DNA from: an uncultured Eubacteriales bacterium | Lineage (GTDB): Bacteria > Bacillota > Clostridia > Oscillospirales > CAG-382 | Reading direction: 5' to 3' | Assembly: GCA_934444645.1 (NCBI GenBank) | Contig: CAKSCV010000004.1 | Coordinates: forward strand, 1-64,000 | DNA: 64,000 nt | Shown here: piece by piece, positions 50,270 to 59,506 of the stretch | Layout of the letters: the number at the start of each line of letters is the position of its first letter | Position numbering within the stretch: the stretch's first letter is position 1 | Notes under the pieces: generated by a model | Told to the model about the DNA's origin: nothing | Seen by the model: only the letters and a program-made list of their open reading frames with translations | The model's database searches: none | Made by a program: the position numbers and the translations under genes

Positions 50270-53200
50270 GTGAAAAAACATCTTTCCATCCTGTTGTCTG
50301 CGTTGCTTTTGATTTCTTCGAGCTTTACTGCAAGCGCCTTTGAAGCCGAAACGGTCGAAGCGGCAGACGAGAAAACCACAGTGCCTGCTATCGAAGCACA
50401 GGCATTCGAGGAAACAAGCCTTGATATCCCGCTCATTGACGCACAAAAGGGCAAGCTCATCTTCTATCAGAACTTTGACGCCGAAGGCGCAACCTTTGCA
50501 ACGGTCGATTATTTCGATGCCACTTATATTACGCCCGGTGGCATCACCGGCAGCAGCACCACACTGACCATTGAAACCGATCCGGCTGACGCGTCTAACA
50601 AAGTGCTCAAAATGACCAATGCGGGAAGCAGCTGGCATCAGTATGTTGTAAACGTCAACATGCCGTTAAAAGAAGGCGAATATACGGTTGCTTACCGTCA
50701 TGCCAGTGAAAAAGGCGATGTGGTAGGCTATATGCAGCGCTTCTTCACTTCGCCTCAACCGGTTTTAAGCGACGGTTCGTCAAAGGACGATGCTATTTCC
50801 ACCAATCCTGACGGAACAAACCTCAATGCCCATCCGAAAACCTTCTATGACACCTCTTACACCGGCGTCTGCAAAACGATCGACGGCATCAAGAAGTTCG
50901 GCATGAAGGGCGGCAATATGTTCCCGATGGCCGGCGATGTTCCGATGAACTCGGTGCATCAGCTTCGCCTGATTCCGAATAAGGGAAACCTGTATGTCGA
51001 TGATTTTCGCATCTATTTCTTCCCGGAAAATGCCTTTACGGTTGCGGACGGCGTAGATGTAAAGTTTATTGAACCGACCGCAGCGACCTACACGTTCCCG
51101 AAAACCGACGGCGTTTATTTCTATGTCAATAAGACCAACCCTTCCGAAACGTACAAGCCCGGTCAAACGGTAGATGTCGCCGCACTTGCCGGCGGAAAAT
51201 TCGTCGGTATACACGTTCCGCAGTATGTTGCCGAAAAGGGCGAATTGGTTCTGTATACGGATTATGAGACCGGCGACCTCAAGACGCTGACCTACGTCAA
51301 TCCGGTTTACAGTAACATCACTGCTTTTTCCGGTTACAGAACCGACGGTACGGATTCGCTTACACTTGTTGCCGATCCGACGGACGAAACCGGCAAGAAC
51401 CATGCCATGAAGGTGTATTCCAATAACACTTCTGCCCATCGTCTTGCTGTTCCGCAGTTTGCCGGCATTTCACTTGCCAATTCCGCCTTTACGTCTACAA
51501 GCCGTTATATGCTTGTCTCACCGGCCGATTTCAGTCACATTTACTTCCGTTTTCAAAAACTGGGTGCAGGCGATGCCACGGCTACCAAGTCGATTTCCAT
51601 CAAGGATAATCCGCCTGCCGAGCTCACTTGGACGAATCTTTCCGTGACTCCGGATAATATGTCCGGCTTGGATAACGGTATCAACTCGTTCGGCTATCAG
51701 ATCAACATGATACAGGGCAAGGAAACTACCTATTATATCGACGACTATGCCTTGTATGCCTATCCGCTCAATTCGGTCATGTTCACGAGAACCAAGGGTG
51801 ACGCCGATGTAACCATGTTGCGCAACGAAAATTTGCACGGTGAAGACCTTTCGTTCACGTTCCCGACTGTTGAAGACCTCGGCTACACGTTGGCTGAAGG
51901 CGAATACTTCTTCGGTTGGGTATCCTATGACGGAAAACAGCGTTACCAACCCGGCGAAACGGTAAAATATGCCAACCTCAACCATCAGACCTTCTATCCG
52001 TTTACTCAGTCGGTAAACGACAATGCCATGGGCTATGTCTTTAACGGCGATGTGAATATGACCGGTTATGATAATCAATCGCTATGCTTCAAGGAAACCG
52101 TAAACGATGAGGGCAGAAGCGTGCTTCATCTGCGCACTTATAAGTCGTTTAATGCCACCTTGCAGGGCGGCAAATGGGCGACCGACGCTCGTATCGGCAT
52201 GAGAACCTCCGAGGATAAAGCCTTCTCCGGCACGGAGTTCCCGATCGTTACGTATACCTATAAGATCGAAAACACCTATAAAGTACCGGATGCTTATGTG
52301 AAGGATAAGAACTATGATCCGGAGTTAGAGGAATTTGCCGACGCACAGCCCGAGCCGCTTTCCGAATCGTTGTTTGTGTTCTGGTATTACAAGAAAAATA
52401 CAAGCGGCAGAATCTGGATTGCCAACTACGGAGAAAACAAGCTTGGCAATACTTACCAAAAAGCAACCATCGACGGCAAGTATCACACGCTGACGCTCAA
52501 TATGCGCGGCCTCGCTTCCAACGCAAGAGACCCGTATAACAGCGGTGACGTTTACGGCTTTGCCCTTGACCCGGTTGCCTCAGCCAGCTGGTCGTCGGAT
52601 GTCTATGTGGACAGCATCCGCGCCTACCGCTTCGGCTATACCACCGTTACGTATGCTACCAATGCACCCGAAGGCGCGACGGTTGTAAGCGAAGTCGCAG
52701 CGGATACCGACCGCGGTATCGGTAAAGGCTATCTGTTAACGGATACCCATCCGGTACTTGAGGGCTATACCTTTGCCGGCTGGGCATTGAGTCCCGATGC
52801 AACGGCTGACGATGTGATCGATATGATTGATCTTACCGGCGATACCACCGTTTATGCCGTCTGGGAATCCGCTGCCAAGACCGCAAAGCCGGAAATGGCT
52901 TCTGTTTCCAGCGTATACATCAGCGAAGATACTGCCAAGAACGGTATCCGTTTCCGCGCAGCTGTTTCGGCGGCAACGCTTGCCAATGAAAATGTACGCG
53001 AATACGGCTTCCTTGTTGCCCGTCAGGATAAGCTGGATAAATACCGCGATTCTTTGGATCATTCCTTCTATTCGCCGGAAAACAGCGAAACTTTAAAGCC
53101 GCTGTATGTGGAAGGCAAAGCGTTTGAAAGAAACGCGGAAGGCGTTGTTACCAAGAATATCATCTACAATATGACGCCGGACGGCGATGTCACGTTTGTT

Positions 53201-53461
53201 GCACGCTGCGTCGGTCTGAATCTTGCAAGCAAAGCTCATGTGACCGCCGAGCTTACGGCAAGACCGTATCTGCGCTATGCCGGTGCAAACGGCAGCATCG
53301 TTACGCTGTACGGCAACACGTATACCTCTTCGCTTTACGGCGTTGTGAAATCCATCAAGGATAAAGCGGACGCCGGAGATGCGGAAGCTCTCGAAGATTA
53401 CAATGCACACAAGTCGTATTACGATGCAATCCTTGCGATTGCCGAATCGACCGAGGGCTAA
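50270..53461 (+). CDS. Large secreted protein with beta-sandwich domains and an InlB-type repeat
   Basis: 1063 residues from the GTG at 50270, 8 bases after AAGGAG; a GTG at 50261 abuts that site. Signal peptide MKKHLSILLSALLLISSSF cleaved near TASA. Three jelly-roll-like segments follow, opening with GKLIFYQNFDAEGATFATV (about 60), ELVLYTDYETGDLKTLTYV (about 325) and MGYVFNGDVNMTGYDNQSL (about 585), each separated by short FGWVSYDGKQRYQPGETV-type strands. About 780-870 is an InlB/Flg_new-like repeat (VTYATNAPEGATVVSE ... FAGWALSPDATADD ... TTVYAVWE). The last 190 residues (NGIRFRAAVSAATLANENVR, EYGFLVARQD, TARPYLRYAGANGSIVTLYG) are a domain common at the ends of clostridial secreted proteins (from memory). 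No enzyme motif or anchor is recognised. Confidence 0.82.
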   Translation: MKKHLSILLSALLLISSSFTASAFEAETVEAADEKTTVPAIEAQAFEETSLDIPLIDAQKGKLIFYQNFDAEGATFATVDYFDATYITPGGITGSSTTLTIETDPADASNKVLKMTNAGSSWHQYVVNVNMPLKEGEYTVAYRHASEKGDVVGYMQRFFTSPQPVLSDGSSKDDAISTNPDGTNLNAHPKTFYDTSYTGVCKTIDGIKKFGMKGGNMFPMAGDVPMNSVHQLRLIPNKGNLYVDDFRIYFFPENAFTVADGVDVKFIEPTAATYTFPKTDGVYFYVNKTNPSETYKPGQTVDVAALAGGKFVGIHVPQYVAEKGELVLYTDYETGDLKTLTYVNPVYSNITAFSGYRTDGTDSLTLVADPTDETGKNHAMKVYSNNTSAHRLAVPQFAGISLANSAFTSTSRYMLVSPADFSHIYFRFQKLGAGDATATKSISIKDNPPAELTWTNLSVTPDNMSGLDNGINSFGYQINMIQGKETTYYIDDYALYAYPLNSVMFTRTKGDADVTMLRNENLHGEDLSFTFPTVEDLGYTLAEGEYFFGWVSYDGKQRYQPGETVKYANLNHQTFYPFTQSVNDNAMGYVFNGDVNMTGYDNQSLCFKETVNDEGRSVLHLRTYKSFNATLQGGKWATDARIGMRTSEDKAFSGTEFPIVTYTYKIENTYKVPDAYVKDKNYDPELEEFADAQPEPLSESLFVFWYYKKNTSGRIWIANYGENKLGNTYQKATIDGKYHTLTLNMRGLASNARDPYNSGDVYGFALDPVASASWSSDVYVDSIRAYRFGYTTVTYATNAPEGATVVSEVAADTDRGIGKGYLLTDTHPVLEGYTFAGWALSPDATADDVIDMIDLTGDTTVYAVWESAAKTAKPEMASVSSVYISEDTAKNGIRFRAAVSAATLANENVREYGFLVARQDKLDKYRDSLDHSFYSPENSETLKPLYVEGKAFERNAEGVVTKNIIYNMTPDGDVTFVARCVGLNLASKAHVTAELTARPYLRYAGANGSIVTLYGNTYTSSLYGVVKSIKDKADAGDAEALEDYNAHKSYYDAILAIAESTEG

Positions 53462-53479
53462 GAATTCCAATAATCGCCA

Positions 53480-53515
53480 AAAAGGGACTGCGTTTTTGCA
53501 GTCCCTTTTGCATTA
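53480..53515 (+). terminator. Intrinsic terminator between convergent genes
   Basis: Arms AAAAGGGACTGC (53480-53491) and GCAGTCCCTTTT (53498-53509), 12 bp with a 6-base loop. The A/T-rich arm ends supply short T-tracts on both strands, so it can serve both the secreted protein gene and the minus-strand pair. Confidence 0.85.
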
Positions 53516-53537
53516 TAGAAGGATGAAAAATATGCCG

Positions 53538-54131
53538 CTATTCGCTGTCGGGCAGGGCAATGCCGAAAAGGTTGATCGCTTCTAACAGCGCGCCGGCAGT
53601 CATGCCGGTCGGCAAATCGTTTGCCGTGCAGAAAGCGTCCCGATACGCATGACTGTCCTCTCTGCCGCATAAACCGACCGCATACAGATCCGCTTTGGTA
53701 TATGTGCGCCGCATTTCGGCTCCGACCGATTCGCCGCTTTCTGTCTCGCAGACAACGCCGCTTCGTTCCAATAAGCGGCGCAGCGTTTCGGCGGACAGTC
53801 CCTCCACACCGAGAAGCCCGGCCTTGGACGGTGCTTTTTTGCGTTTTTCCTTGCCGGAAATCTGCGGTGCATATATATGAACGACCTTTTCTTTTGGCAG
53901 CATTCCTTTTAATTTGTTGCGGATGACAAACCCGGCAGGGTCGCTGTCTGTAAGGATGATTAAGCCGTCGGAAAGTGCCAGACGGCGCAACAGCTTTGCC
54001 TTTTGCCCGGAGGAAAAGACGGAAAACCCGTCGGTGGTGAAAATCGGCGCATCGACCAATTGCTGCAGCTTGATCTTGTCGTATTTGCCTTCGACCAGAA
54101 TGGCTTGTTTGATTTTCAGCTTTGCGCTCAT
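53538..54131 (-). CDS. TOPRIM protein, ribonuclease M5-like (DUF4093)
   Basis: 197 residues, ATG at 54131 overlapping the stop of the upstream gene by ATGA. The TOPRIM fold is clear: QAILVEGKYDKIKLQQLVDA (conserved Glu), FTTDGFSVF, GLIILTDSDPAGFVIRNKLK (DxD), followed by HIYAPQISGKEKRKKAPSKA and GLLGVEGLSAETLRRLLERS, the typical RNase M5/DUF4093 end. RNase M5 matures 5S rRNA in Firmicutes; many Clostridia carry a DUF4093 relative whose substrate is not established. The pairing with DUF4364 looks translationally coupled. Confidence 0.85.
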   Translation of the reverse strand: MSAKLKIKQAILVEGKYDKIKLQQLVDAPIFTTDGFSVFSSGQKAKLLRRLALSDGLIILTDSDPAGFVIRNKLKGMLPKEKVVHIYAPQISGKEKRKKAPSKAGLLGVEGLSAETLRRLLERSGVVCETESGESVGAEMRRTYTKADLYAVGLCGREDSHAYRDAFCTANDLPTGMTAGALLEAINLFGIALPDSE

Positions 54132-54655
54132 GATTCAAGAAGAAAATCGGCTTTTCCGGTCAAAACCGCTTTTAGCGCACGCAAAATTTCCTCCGGACGC
54201 TTGTCGAAATTCTGCTTTGCGGCATACGCTGTTTTCTCGTCCTCAAGGAGCAGATCGATTTGTGTCAAAACTTTCCCGTTTTGCACGGCACTGCAGCAAA
54301 AGTGCGTGCCATTCGAATCGGTTTTCACGGAGGAGGCATATTCGATGCCCTGCATTAGGCTGTCGTATTCCCGTTTGACCGCGCGTACCGCTTCCTCCGG
54401 GACGGCAGCCGCTAATTCAGCAAGGACGGATTTGCCCAAATCGCTGATGGTACAGTGCTTCGGCGAAGCGGTGTTTGCAGAAAACGTGATCAGGCTTTCA
54501 TGTGCCAAATGCTCCATAACGTCCGGCAAATCGATGAAATCGGCAACCGCAGCGTGATAAACGGCTGCCAGCAGAAAATCGGCGTTGACGCCCTGCGGAT
54601 AGGCTTGCACGACCTGTAAAATGAGAATCCGGAGCTGTTCGGTGTTGATGCGCAA
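54128..54655 (-). CDS. DUF4364 family protein
   Basis: 175 residues from a TTG at 54655, 6 bases after AGAAGG; an alternative ATG at 54676 would add seven residues and lacks a ribosome site. N-terminal winged-helix-like part: LRILILQVVQAYPQGVNADF, LPDVMEHLAHESLITFS, CTISDLGKSVLAEL, followed by VRAVKREYDSLMQGIEYASS and a beta-rich end. These features match the DUF4364 family found in Clostridia, whose function is unknown; the N-terminal fold suggests nucleic-acid binding. Promoter at 54703-54731. It overlaps the RNase-M5-like gene by four bases. Confidence 0.78.
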   Translation of the reverse strand: MRINTEQLRILILQVVQAYPQGVNADFLLAAVYHAAVADFIDLPDVMEHLAHESLITFSANTASPKHCTISDLGKSVLAELAAAVPEEAVRAVKREYDSLMQGIEYASSVKTDSNGTHFCCSAVQNGKVLTQIDLLLEDEKTAYAAKQNFDKRPEEILRALKAVLTGKADFLLES

Positions 54656-54702
54656 AGGAATCCTTCTTTCCGACATTTGAGATAACGGAAATGTCTGTAT
54701 CC

Positions 54703-54731
54703 ATTGTATCACAGTTTGCGGTATTTTTCAA
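54703..54731 (-). promoter_or_regulatory. Sigma-A type promoter for the DUF4364-DUF4093 pair
   Basis: Minus strand TTGAAA (54731-54726), 17 bases, TACAAT (54708-54703). Confidence 0.75.
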
Positions 54732-54777
54732 GAAAAATATCAATTTTTCGCTTGTTGGTAGAACTTTTGAAAAAGTA

Positions 54778-54806
54778 TGGACAAATGCGACTGTCTGTGT
54801 TATACT
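54778..54806 (+). promoter_or_regulatory. Sigma-A type promoter for the GH27 gene
   Basis: TGGACA (54778-54783), 17 bases, TATACT (54801-54806), about 45 bases ahead of the ATG. Divergent from the promoter at 54703-54731. Confidence 0.65.
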
Positions 54807-54851
54807 GGCCGTATCAATCCTTCAAAAAACTTCGAGAAAAGGAGAGCTTTT

Positions 54852-56285
54852 ATGCATTATACAAAACTTGCACCGTACAAACCGGCTCAAAAGCCGGAGC
54901 TGCATATTCCGGCGCGCGTGGGTGCTTCTCCGAACCGCCCGTTTTTGTACCGCTTGCCGATTGCGGGAGAGCGTCCGATGGCGATTTCGGTATCTGGCTT
55001 GCCGCGCGGTCTTGCGCTTGAAAACGGAATTCTTGCCGGTATGGTGGATACGCCCGGCGAATATGAAGTTGCCGTTTGCGCCGAAAATGCATTCGGCTCG
55101 GCTTGCGGAAGCGTTGTGTTATCGATTGCCGAAGGAAACATCTGCCGTACGCCGCTGATGGGGTGGACAAGCTGGAATACCTTTGCCCATACCGTGTCGA
55201 GCGAAAAGATCCTTGCATCGTCAAAGCTGCTTTGCGAGACCCGGCTTGCCGATTACGGCTATGGTTATATCAATATCGACTCTTCTTGGCAGGGAGAGTA
55301 TGGCGAAAACGGCGCAATCACGCCATGTGACCGCTTTCCCGACATGAAAAAGCTTTGCGATGCGGTTCATGCCCTCGGCTTAAAATGCGGCATCTATGCC
55401 ACACCCATGCTCAACGCCTGGGGCAAAGAGGACGGCGGCATGGGTCTTCCCGGCTGCACGCGCGGCGAACCGGATCCGGCGTTTCCGCCAACCATGGGCG
55501 GCATCGGCAAGGAACATCACGAAAAGCAAAATGTGCGGCAGTGGGCGGCGTGGGGCTTCGATTATCTCAAATACGATTGGGATCCGTGCGACCCGATCAA
55601 TGCCGATTTGATGAAAAAAGAGCTTGATGCAAGCGGCCGCGATTTTGTGTTTTGCGTGACTGTCTATGCCGGACATGAATATGCCGACTATTGGTCAAAA
55701 AACTGCCATTCGTGGCGCGATAATCCGGATTCGGAGGACAATTTCGAACGGGTGGTGCGCATTTTTGACACGGCAAAAGCGTGGCAGAAGTATATTTCGC
55801 CCGGCCATGTGTTCGATTTGGATATGCTTGAGACCGGTTTTATCCGCGGTCATGCGAGCAATCTTTCCGAGGATGAGCAGATTTTTGCCTATGCGTTCCG
55901 TGCCTTTTTCGCGTCGCCGCTGCAGCTTGGCTGCGACCTTTCGAAGCTAACGGAGTTTGATATGGCACTTTATGCCAACCCAGAGCTGATCGCCATCCAA
56001 CAGGATGCGCTTGTGCGCGGCGCGGTATGCGTTTGGGAATTGCGCGAACAAGCCGAAAATGCGCCGAGTCGCTATGCTGCCGTGTACGAACGTGAGCTTG
56101 CTGACGGCAAGGCGGTTGCCTTTTTCAATCCCGGCGCAACCGAAGAAACGCTGACCTATCCGTTAAATGCAAAAACAACTGTTCGCGATGTGCTTGCAAG
56201 AGAAAACCTTGCTGACGCAGACAAGGAAATTGCATTTACGCTAAAACCGCATACCCTGCGGATTCTGAAATTGCAAAATAAATAA
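54852..56285 (+). CDS. GH27-type alpha-galactosidase-like glycoside hydrolase
   Basis: 477 residues from the ATG at 54852 (AAAAGGAG). An Ig-like domain (about 15-95: PFLYRLPIAGERPMAISVSG, TPGEYEVAVCAENAFGSA) precedes the GH27 barrel: TPLMGWTSWNTFAHTVSSEK, YGYINIDSSWQGEYG, LGLKCGIYATPMLNAWG, WGFDYLKYDWDPCD with nucleophile Asp242, NCHSWRDNPDSEDNF with the probable acid/base Asp290, and HVFDLDMLETG. The short C-terminal beta domain (FFNPGATEETLTYPL) is typical. No signal peptide, so it acts on imported oligosaccharides. Members hydrolyse alpha-galactosides, alpha-N-acetylgalactosaminides or beta-L-arabinopyranosides; which one is not readable. Converges with the GH38 gene. Confidence 0.9.
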   Translation: MHYTKLAPYKPAQKPELHIPARVGASPNRPFLYRLPIAGERPMAISVSGLPRGLALENGILAGMVDTPGEYEVAVCAENAFGSACGSVVLSIAEGNICRTPLMGWTSWNTFAHTVSSEKILASSKLLCETRLADYGYGYINIDSSWQGEYGENGAITPCDRFPDMKKLCDAVHALGLKCGIYATPMLNAWGKEDGGMGLPGCTRGEPDPAFPPTMGGIGKEHHEKQNVRQWAAWGFDYLKYDWDPCDPINADLMKKELDASGRDFVFCVTVYAGHEYADYWSKNCHSWRDNPDSEDNFERVVRIFDTAKAWQKYISPGHVFDLDMLETGFIRGHASNLSEDEQIFAYAFRAFFASPLQLGCDLSKLTEFDMALYANPELIAIQQDALVRGAVCVWELREQAENAPSRYAAVYERELADGKAVAFFNPGATEETLTYPLNAKTTVRDVLARENLADADKEIAFTLKPHTLRILKLQNK

Positions 56286-56293
56286 AACCGACC

Positions 56294-56330
56294 AAAAGCC
56301 GTCCGAAGAACAAGCTTCGGACGGCTTTTT
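56294..56330. terminator. Bidirectional terminator between GH27 and GH38
   Basis: Arms AAAAGCCGTCCGAAG (56294-56308) and CTTCGGACGGCTTTT (56315-56329), a perfect 15-bp stem with a 6-base loop, T-tails on both strands. Confidence 0.92.
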
Positions 56331-56341
56331 CATGCGGTCAT

Positions 56342-59300
56342 TCAGCCGATGATCCGCAAGGTCTTGATTTCAAAATTGGCAAGCGGGAAAGTTACTTTTC
56401 CGTCAGAGATTTCAAGCGCGCATTCGTTGTTTTCAAGCATATCGCAGAGATATGCCTTTTTCACATCGAAGCCGAAAGAAAGCGTTACATTCGTCTTGCG
56501 GTTGCCGCTGTCGTACAGACGGACGATATAGCCGGCCCCATCCTCGGCACGCTTGAAGGTGTCGATGACGGCTGAGGCGGTGCTTGAAGCGACCGGTGCA
56601 AAGCGTGCCGGAAGCGAGCCGGACGTGTTTGCCGCAACCTCAAAAGCAGTCATGGGCTTGTTGAGTAAATAAGCTGTTTTTACCGTGTCGGACAGCTCCG
56701 CGGAACCGGTATGCGGATAGAGCGCATAGGTAAAGCGATGATGTCCGCGGTCGGCGACAGGCGACGGATAAGTCGGTGCTTTTAGCAGCGACAGCTTCAA
56801 CACATTTTCCTCGCAGCTGTAACCGTACTTGCAATCGTTGAGAAGCGCCGCTCCGTAATCAGCTTCCGAAAGGTCTGCCCATTTGTGTGCGCTGACCTCA
56901 AATTTCGACTGATCCCACGACGTGTTGCGATGGGTGGGACGGGAAATATGACCGAACTGAATCTCATATTTGGCTGCCTCCGTGCGGATATCCAGCGGAA
57001 ACGCCGCTTTGAGAAGCACGTGATCCTCGTGCCAATCGACTTCGGTCTCAAAACCGATGAGCTTGCTTGCCGGTGTGAGATAAATCAATTGCGAAAGCAG
57101 CGAATTCCGGTAGTTTCGTGTGATCTTCACACCGCACTTGCCGGCGGTTTTCACGGTCTCAATCGCCGAAACATCGTCAATGAGCCACTTTTTCTGCTTG
57201 TAGTATTCCGTGATTTCCCATGCGTCGTAGGAACGCGGATAATCCTCATAAACCTCCAAAACATTGGCTTTTTCGCCGTTCGGAATCAGCTCACGCTTTT
57301 CGGCCTTGTCGTATACCGAAATAATATGCATATGTTCATCGAATTTCACGCGGACAAGGTCATTTTCGAGCATTTTTTCGTTCACGGTGATGCCAGCCGT
57401 TTGCGCCGCTGTATTCGGAACAACGGCATAGCCGTGCGCCGGAACATTTGCGGCATAGATTTCGGTATCACCGCAAGAAACATAGCTGCTTGCTTCAAAC
57501 GGAGCCGGGTTGTAGACAAACACGCCGCCGTCGGTTTGGATATTTCCGGCAAGAGCCGAAAGGGAGGCGTCAAGCATTTCCTTTCCGTCAGCAAGAAGCG
57601 CGGCGTATTCGCGTGCGCTGTCCTCATAAACCGGTGTGATGGAGGAGCCGGGAATGATATCGTGAAATTGATTTTTCAAAATGGTGTGCCAGCCGTCCGA
57701 GAGCTTTTCTGCCGGATAGGCGGCATCCGTAAGAAGCAAGGCGCAGGCTGCGGCACTTTCGGCGTCCTGATAGAGATATTCGCACTTGCGGTTGCTTTTC
57801 TTGTTGGCGGCTTGGGTGGTGTAGGTGCCGCGGTGCATTTCGAGATACAGCTCGCCGACCCATTTGGGCGTAAAGCGAAGCTCTTTGGTGTTTTTCTCGA
57901 ACTGCTCATGAATTTCGGCAAGCGTGTCGGCTGATTTTTTCATGGTGACCTTGGGAAGCCCCGGCAGCCCTTTTTTAAGGCGTTCGTAGTTTTCAAGCAT
58001 CTGTGCGGTCGGGCCGCCGCCGCCGTCGCCGAAGCCGAAGGTGGACAAATGCGTGGAGGAATACTTCTTATCCACGTGTTTTTTCATGGAATCGGCGATC
58101 ATGCCCGGATCAAGCCGTTTGACGTAGCCGTCGGACAGAACGGCAAACACTTCGCTGCCGTCAATGCCCTCCCAGATAAAGTTGTCGTGCGGAAACGTGT
58201 CGGTTTCGCACCAAGAAATTTTCGTGGTAAAGAATGTGTCTATGCCGCATTTTTTCAAAATCTGCGGCAGAGCGGCACTGTAGCCGAACACATCGGGCAG
58301 CCACAAAATGTGATTTTCTGCGCCGAATTCCTCTTTCATAAACTTCTTTCCGTAGAGAAGCTGACGGATAAGGCTTTCGCCGCTGACGAGATTGGTATCG
58401 GATTCCAACCACATCGCACCTTCCGGCTCGAAACGGCCCTCTTGGATGCGCGTTTTGATTTTTTCATATAATTCCGGGTCGTTTTTCTTGACATATTCAT
58501 ACAACTGCGGTTGACTGGACATGAAAACATAGTCCGGATATTTTTCCATGAGCTTTATGACCGTTGAGAAGGAGCGTTCGGCCTTTTCCTCGGTTTGGGC
58601 GAGTGTCCACAGCCACGCAACGTCGATGTGCGTGTGACCGATGAGTGCGATTTCGCCATCCGCTTCGGAGGCTTTGCCGCAGAGCTTGTCAAAATATTCC
58701 TCTTGCATGAAGTCGCCGGCCGTTTTGACGCTTTCGTAAAACTCCGGCGAACGTAAGCCGCGGAAGTCGAGCAGCATACACGCACGGTCGAGCACATTGC
58801 ACACAGCGGCATACGTCGAAGAATTCTTGTCAAGCAATTTCATGGCGGCAAAGGCAACGCCAATGTCGTAATACAGTTTTTCGGCGTCGTTGTTTTTTGT
58901 GATCAGATGAAAGTCAGGAAACAGAACGGCATTGTTCATACCGGCATAAAAATAGATGTTGATGGTCTTTTTGCCGGGTGTCAGTTCGAATTCCGTGTGA
59001 TTGGTGTCAAGCCCCTGAAGGCAGGTCTCGCCGTCAATAAATACCATGCCCTGGGGATTTAAGGAATCCCATTGTCCTTCGCGGCTTGTGGTAAAACGAA
59101 GATAAATGCTTTCGTTTTCTTTTACGGACGGAATCTCAGCCGAAAAGCGAAACCAGGCGTGTTCGTCCGCCGTAAATTTCATGGGTGCGCCGCCCGTGAC
59201 CGGTTCGAAATTGTCCACGGGCGGTCGGTTTTCGGTTTTGTAGCCGCAGCGGACCATTTCCACATTTTCGATCTTTTGACACTCGATTTCGGTGAACTCC

Positions 59301-59347
59301 CGTAATTTTTCGCAGGCAATGCGGATCTTTTCTTCGATAAAGGTCAT
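56342..59347 (-). CDS. Alpha-mannosidase, GH38 family
   Basis: 1001 residues, ATG with AAGGAGG 6-7 bases upstream. An N-terminal beta-sandwich (about 30-150) is followed by the GH38 barrel: LIGHTHIDVAWLWTLAQTEE (zinc His238/Asp242 region), YVFMSSQPQLYEYVKKNDPE, EPEGAMWLESDTNLVSGESL, HILWLPDVFGYSAALPQILK with nucleophile Asp352, FTTKISWCETDTFPHDNFIW, and the helical middle domain HLSTFGFGDGGGGPTAQMLE. The C-terminal beta-super-sandwich contains GFETEVDWHEDHVLLKAAFP and GHISRPTHRNTSWDQSKFEV. No signal peptide: a cytoplasmic exo-mannosidase acting on small mannosides, possibly host N-glycan or mannan fragments. Divergent from an AraC regulator. Confidence 0.95.
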   Translation of the reverse strand: MTFIEEKIRIACEKLREFTEIECQKIENVEMVRCGYKTENRPPVDNFEPVTGGAPMKFTADEHAWFRFSAEIPSVKENESIYLRFTTSREGQWDSLNPQGMVFIDGETCLQGLDTNHTEFELTPGKKTINIYFYAGMNNAVLFPDFHLITKNNDAEKLYYDIGVAFAAMKLLDKNSSTYAAVCNVLDRACMLLDFRGLRSPEFYESVKTAGDFMQEEYFDKLCGKASEADGEIALIGHTHIDVAWLWTLAQTEEKAERSFSTVIKLMEKYPDYVFMSSQPQLYEYVKKNDPELYEKIKTRIQEGRFEPEGAMWLESDTNLVSGESLIRQLLYGKKFMKEEFGAENHILWLPDVFGYSAALPQILKKCGIDTFFTTKISWCETDTFPHDNFIWEGIDGSEVFAVLSDGYVKRLDPGMIADSMKKHVDKKYSSTHLSTFGFGDGGGGPTAQMLENYERLKKGLPGLPKVTMKKSADTLAEIHEQFEKNTKELRFTPKWVGELYLEMHRGTYTTQAANKKSNRKCEYLYQDAESAAACALLLTDAAYPAEKLSDGWHTILKNQFHDIIPGSSITPVYEDSAREYAALLADGKEMLDASLSALAGNIQTDGGVFVYNPAPFEASSYVSCGDTEIYAANVPAHGYAVVPNTAAQTAGITVNEKMLENDLVRVKFDEHMHIISVYDKAEKRELIPNGEKANVLEVYEDYPRSYDAWEITEYYKQKKWLIDDVSAIETVKTAGKCGVKITRNYRNSLLSQLIYLTPASKLIGFETEVDWHEDHVLLKAAFPLDIRTEAAKYEIQFGHISRPTHRNTSWDQSKFEVSAHKWADLSEADYGAALLNDCKYGYSCEENVLKLSLLKAPTYPSPVADRGHHRFTYALYPHTGSAELSDTVKTAYLLNKPMTAFEVAANTSGSLPARFAPVASSTASAVIDTFKRAEDGAGYIVRLYDSGNRKTNVTLSFGFDVKKAYLCDMLENNECALEISDGKVTFPLANFEIKTLRIIG

Positions 59348-59392
59348 GATAGCCCTCCTTATGTGACAGGTGTTAGCGTAATTTCCGGCTTT

Positions 59393-59421
59393 ATCTTACA
59401 ACAAAATAATTCTTTTTGCAA
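59393..59421 (-). promoter_or_regulatory. Promoter for the GH38 gene
   Basis: Minus strand TTGCAA (59421-59416), 17 bases, TAAGAT (59398-59393), about 45 bases ahead of the ATG. Confidence 0.55.
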
Positions 59422-59425
59422 TATG

Positions 59426-59468
59426 TTGACGTGATATTCTTTTTATGGTATTATGATATTGTCATAAT
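59426..59468 (+). promoter_or_regulatory. Promoter and inverted repeat ahead of the araC-type regulator
   Basis: TTGACG (59426-59431), 17 bases, TATTAT (59449-59454). An inverted repeat ATTATGA (59450-59456) and TCATAAT (59462-59468) overlaps the -10 element and start point, a candidate operator. The -35 elements of this and the GH38 promoter are only four bases apart, so one bound protein could affect both. Confidence 0.6.
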
Positions 59469-59506
59469 CGTATCCGTCCGAAAATGTTGAAAAGGAAGTG
59501 CTGTAT

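Noticed and set aside
56885..57934. 349-codon plus-strand frame
   Set aside because: Antisense to the GH38 gene; no start signals.
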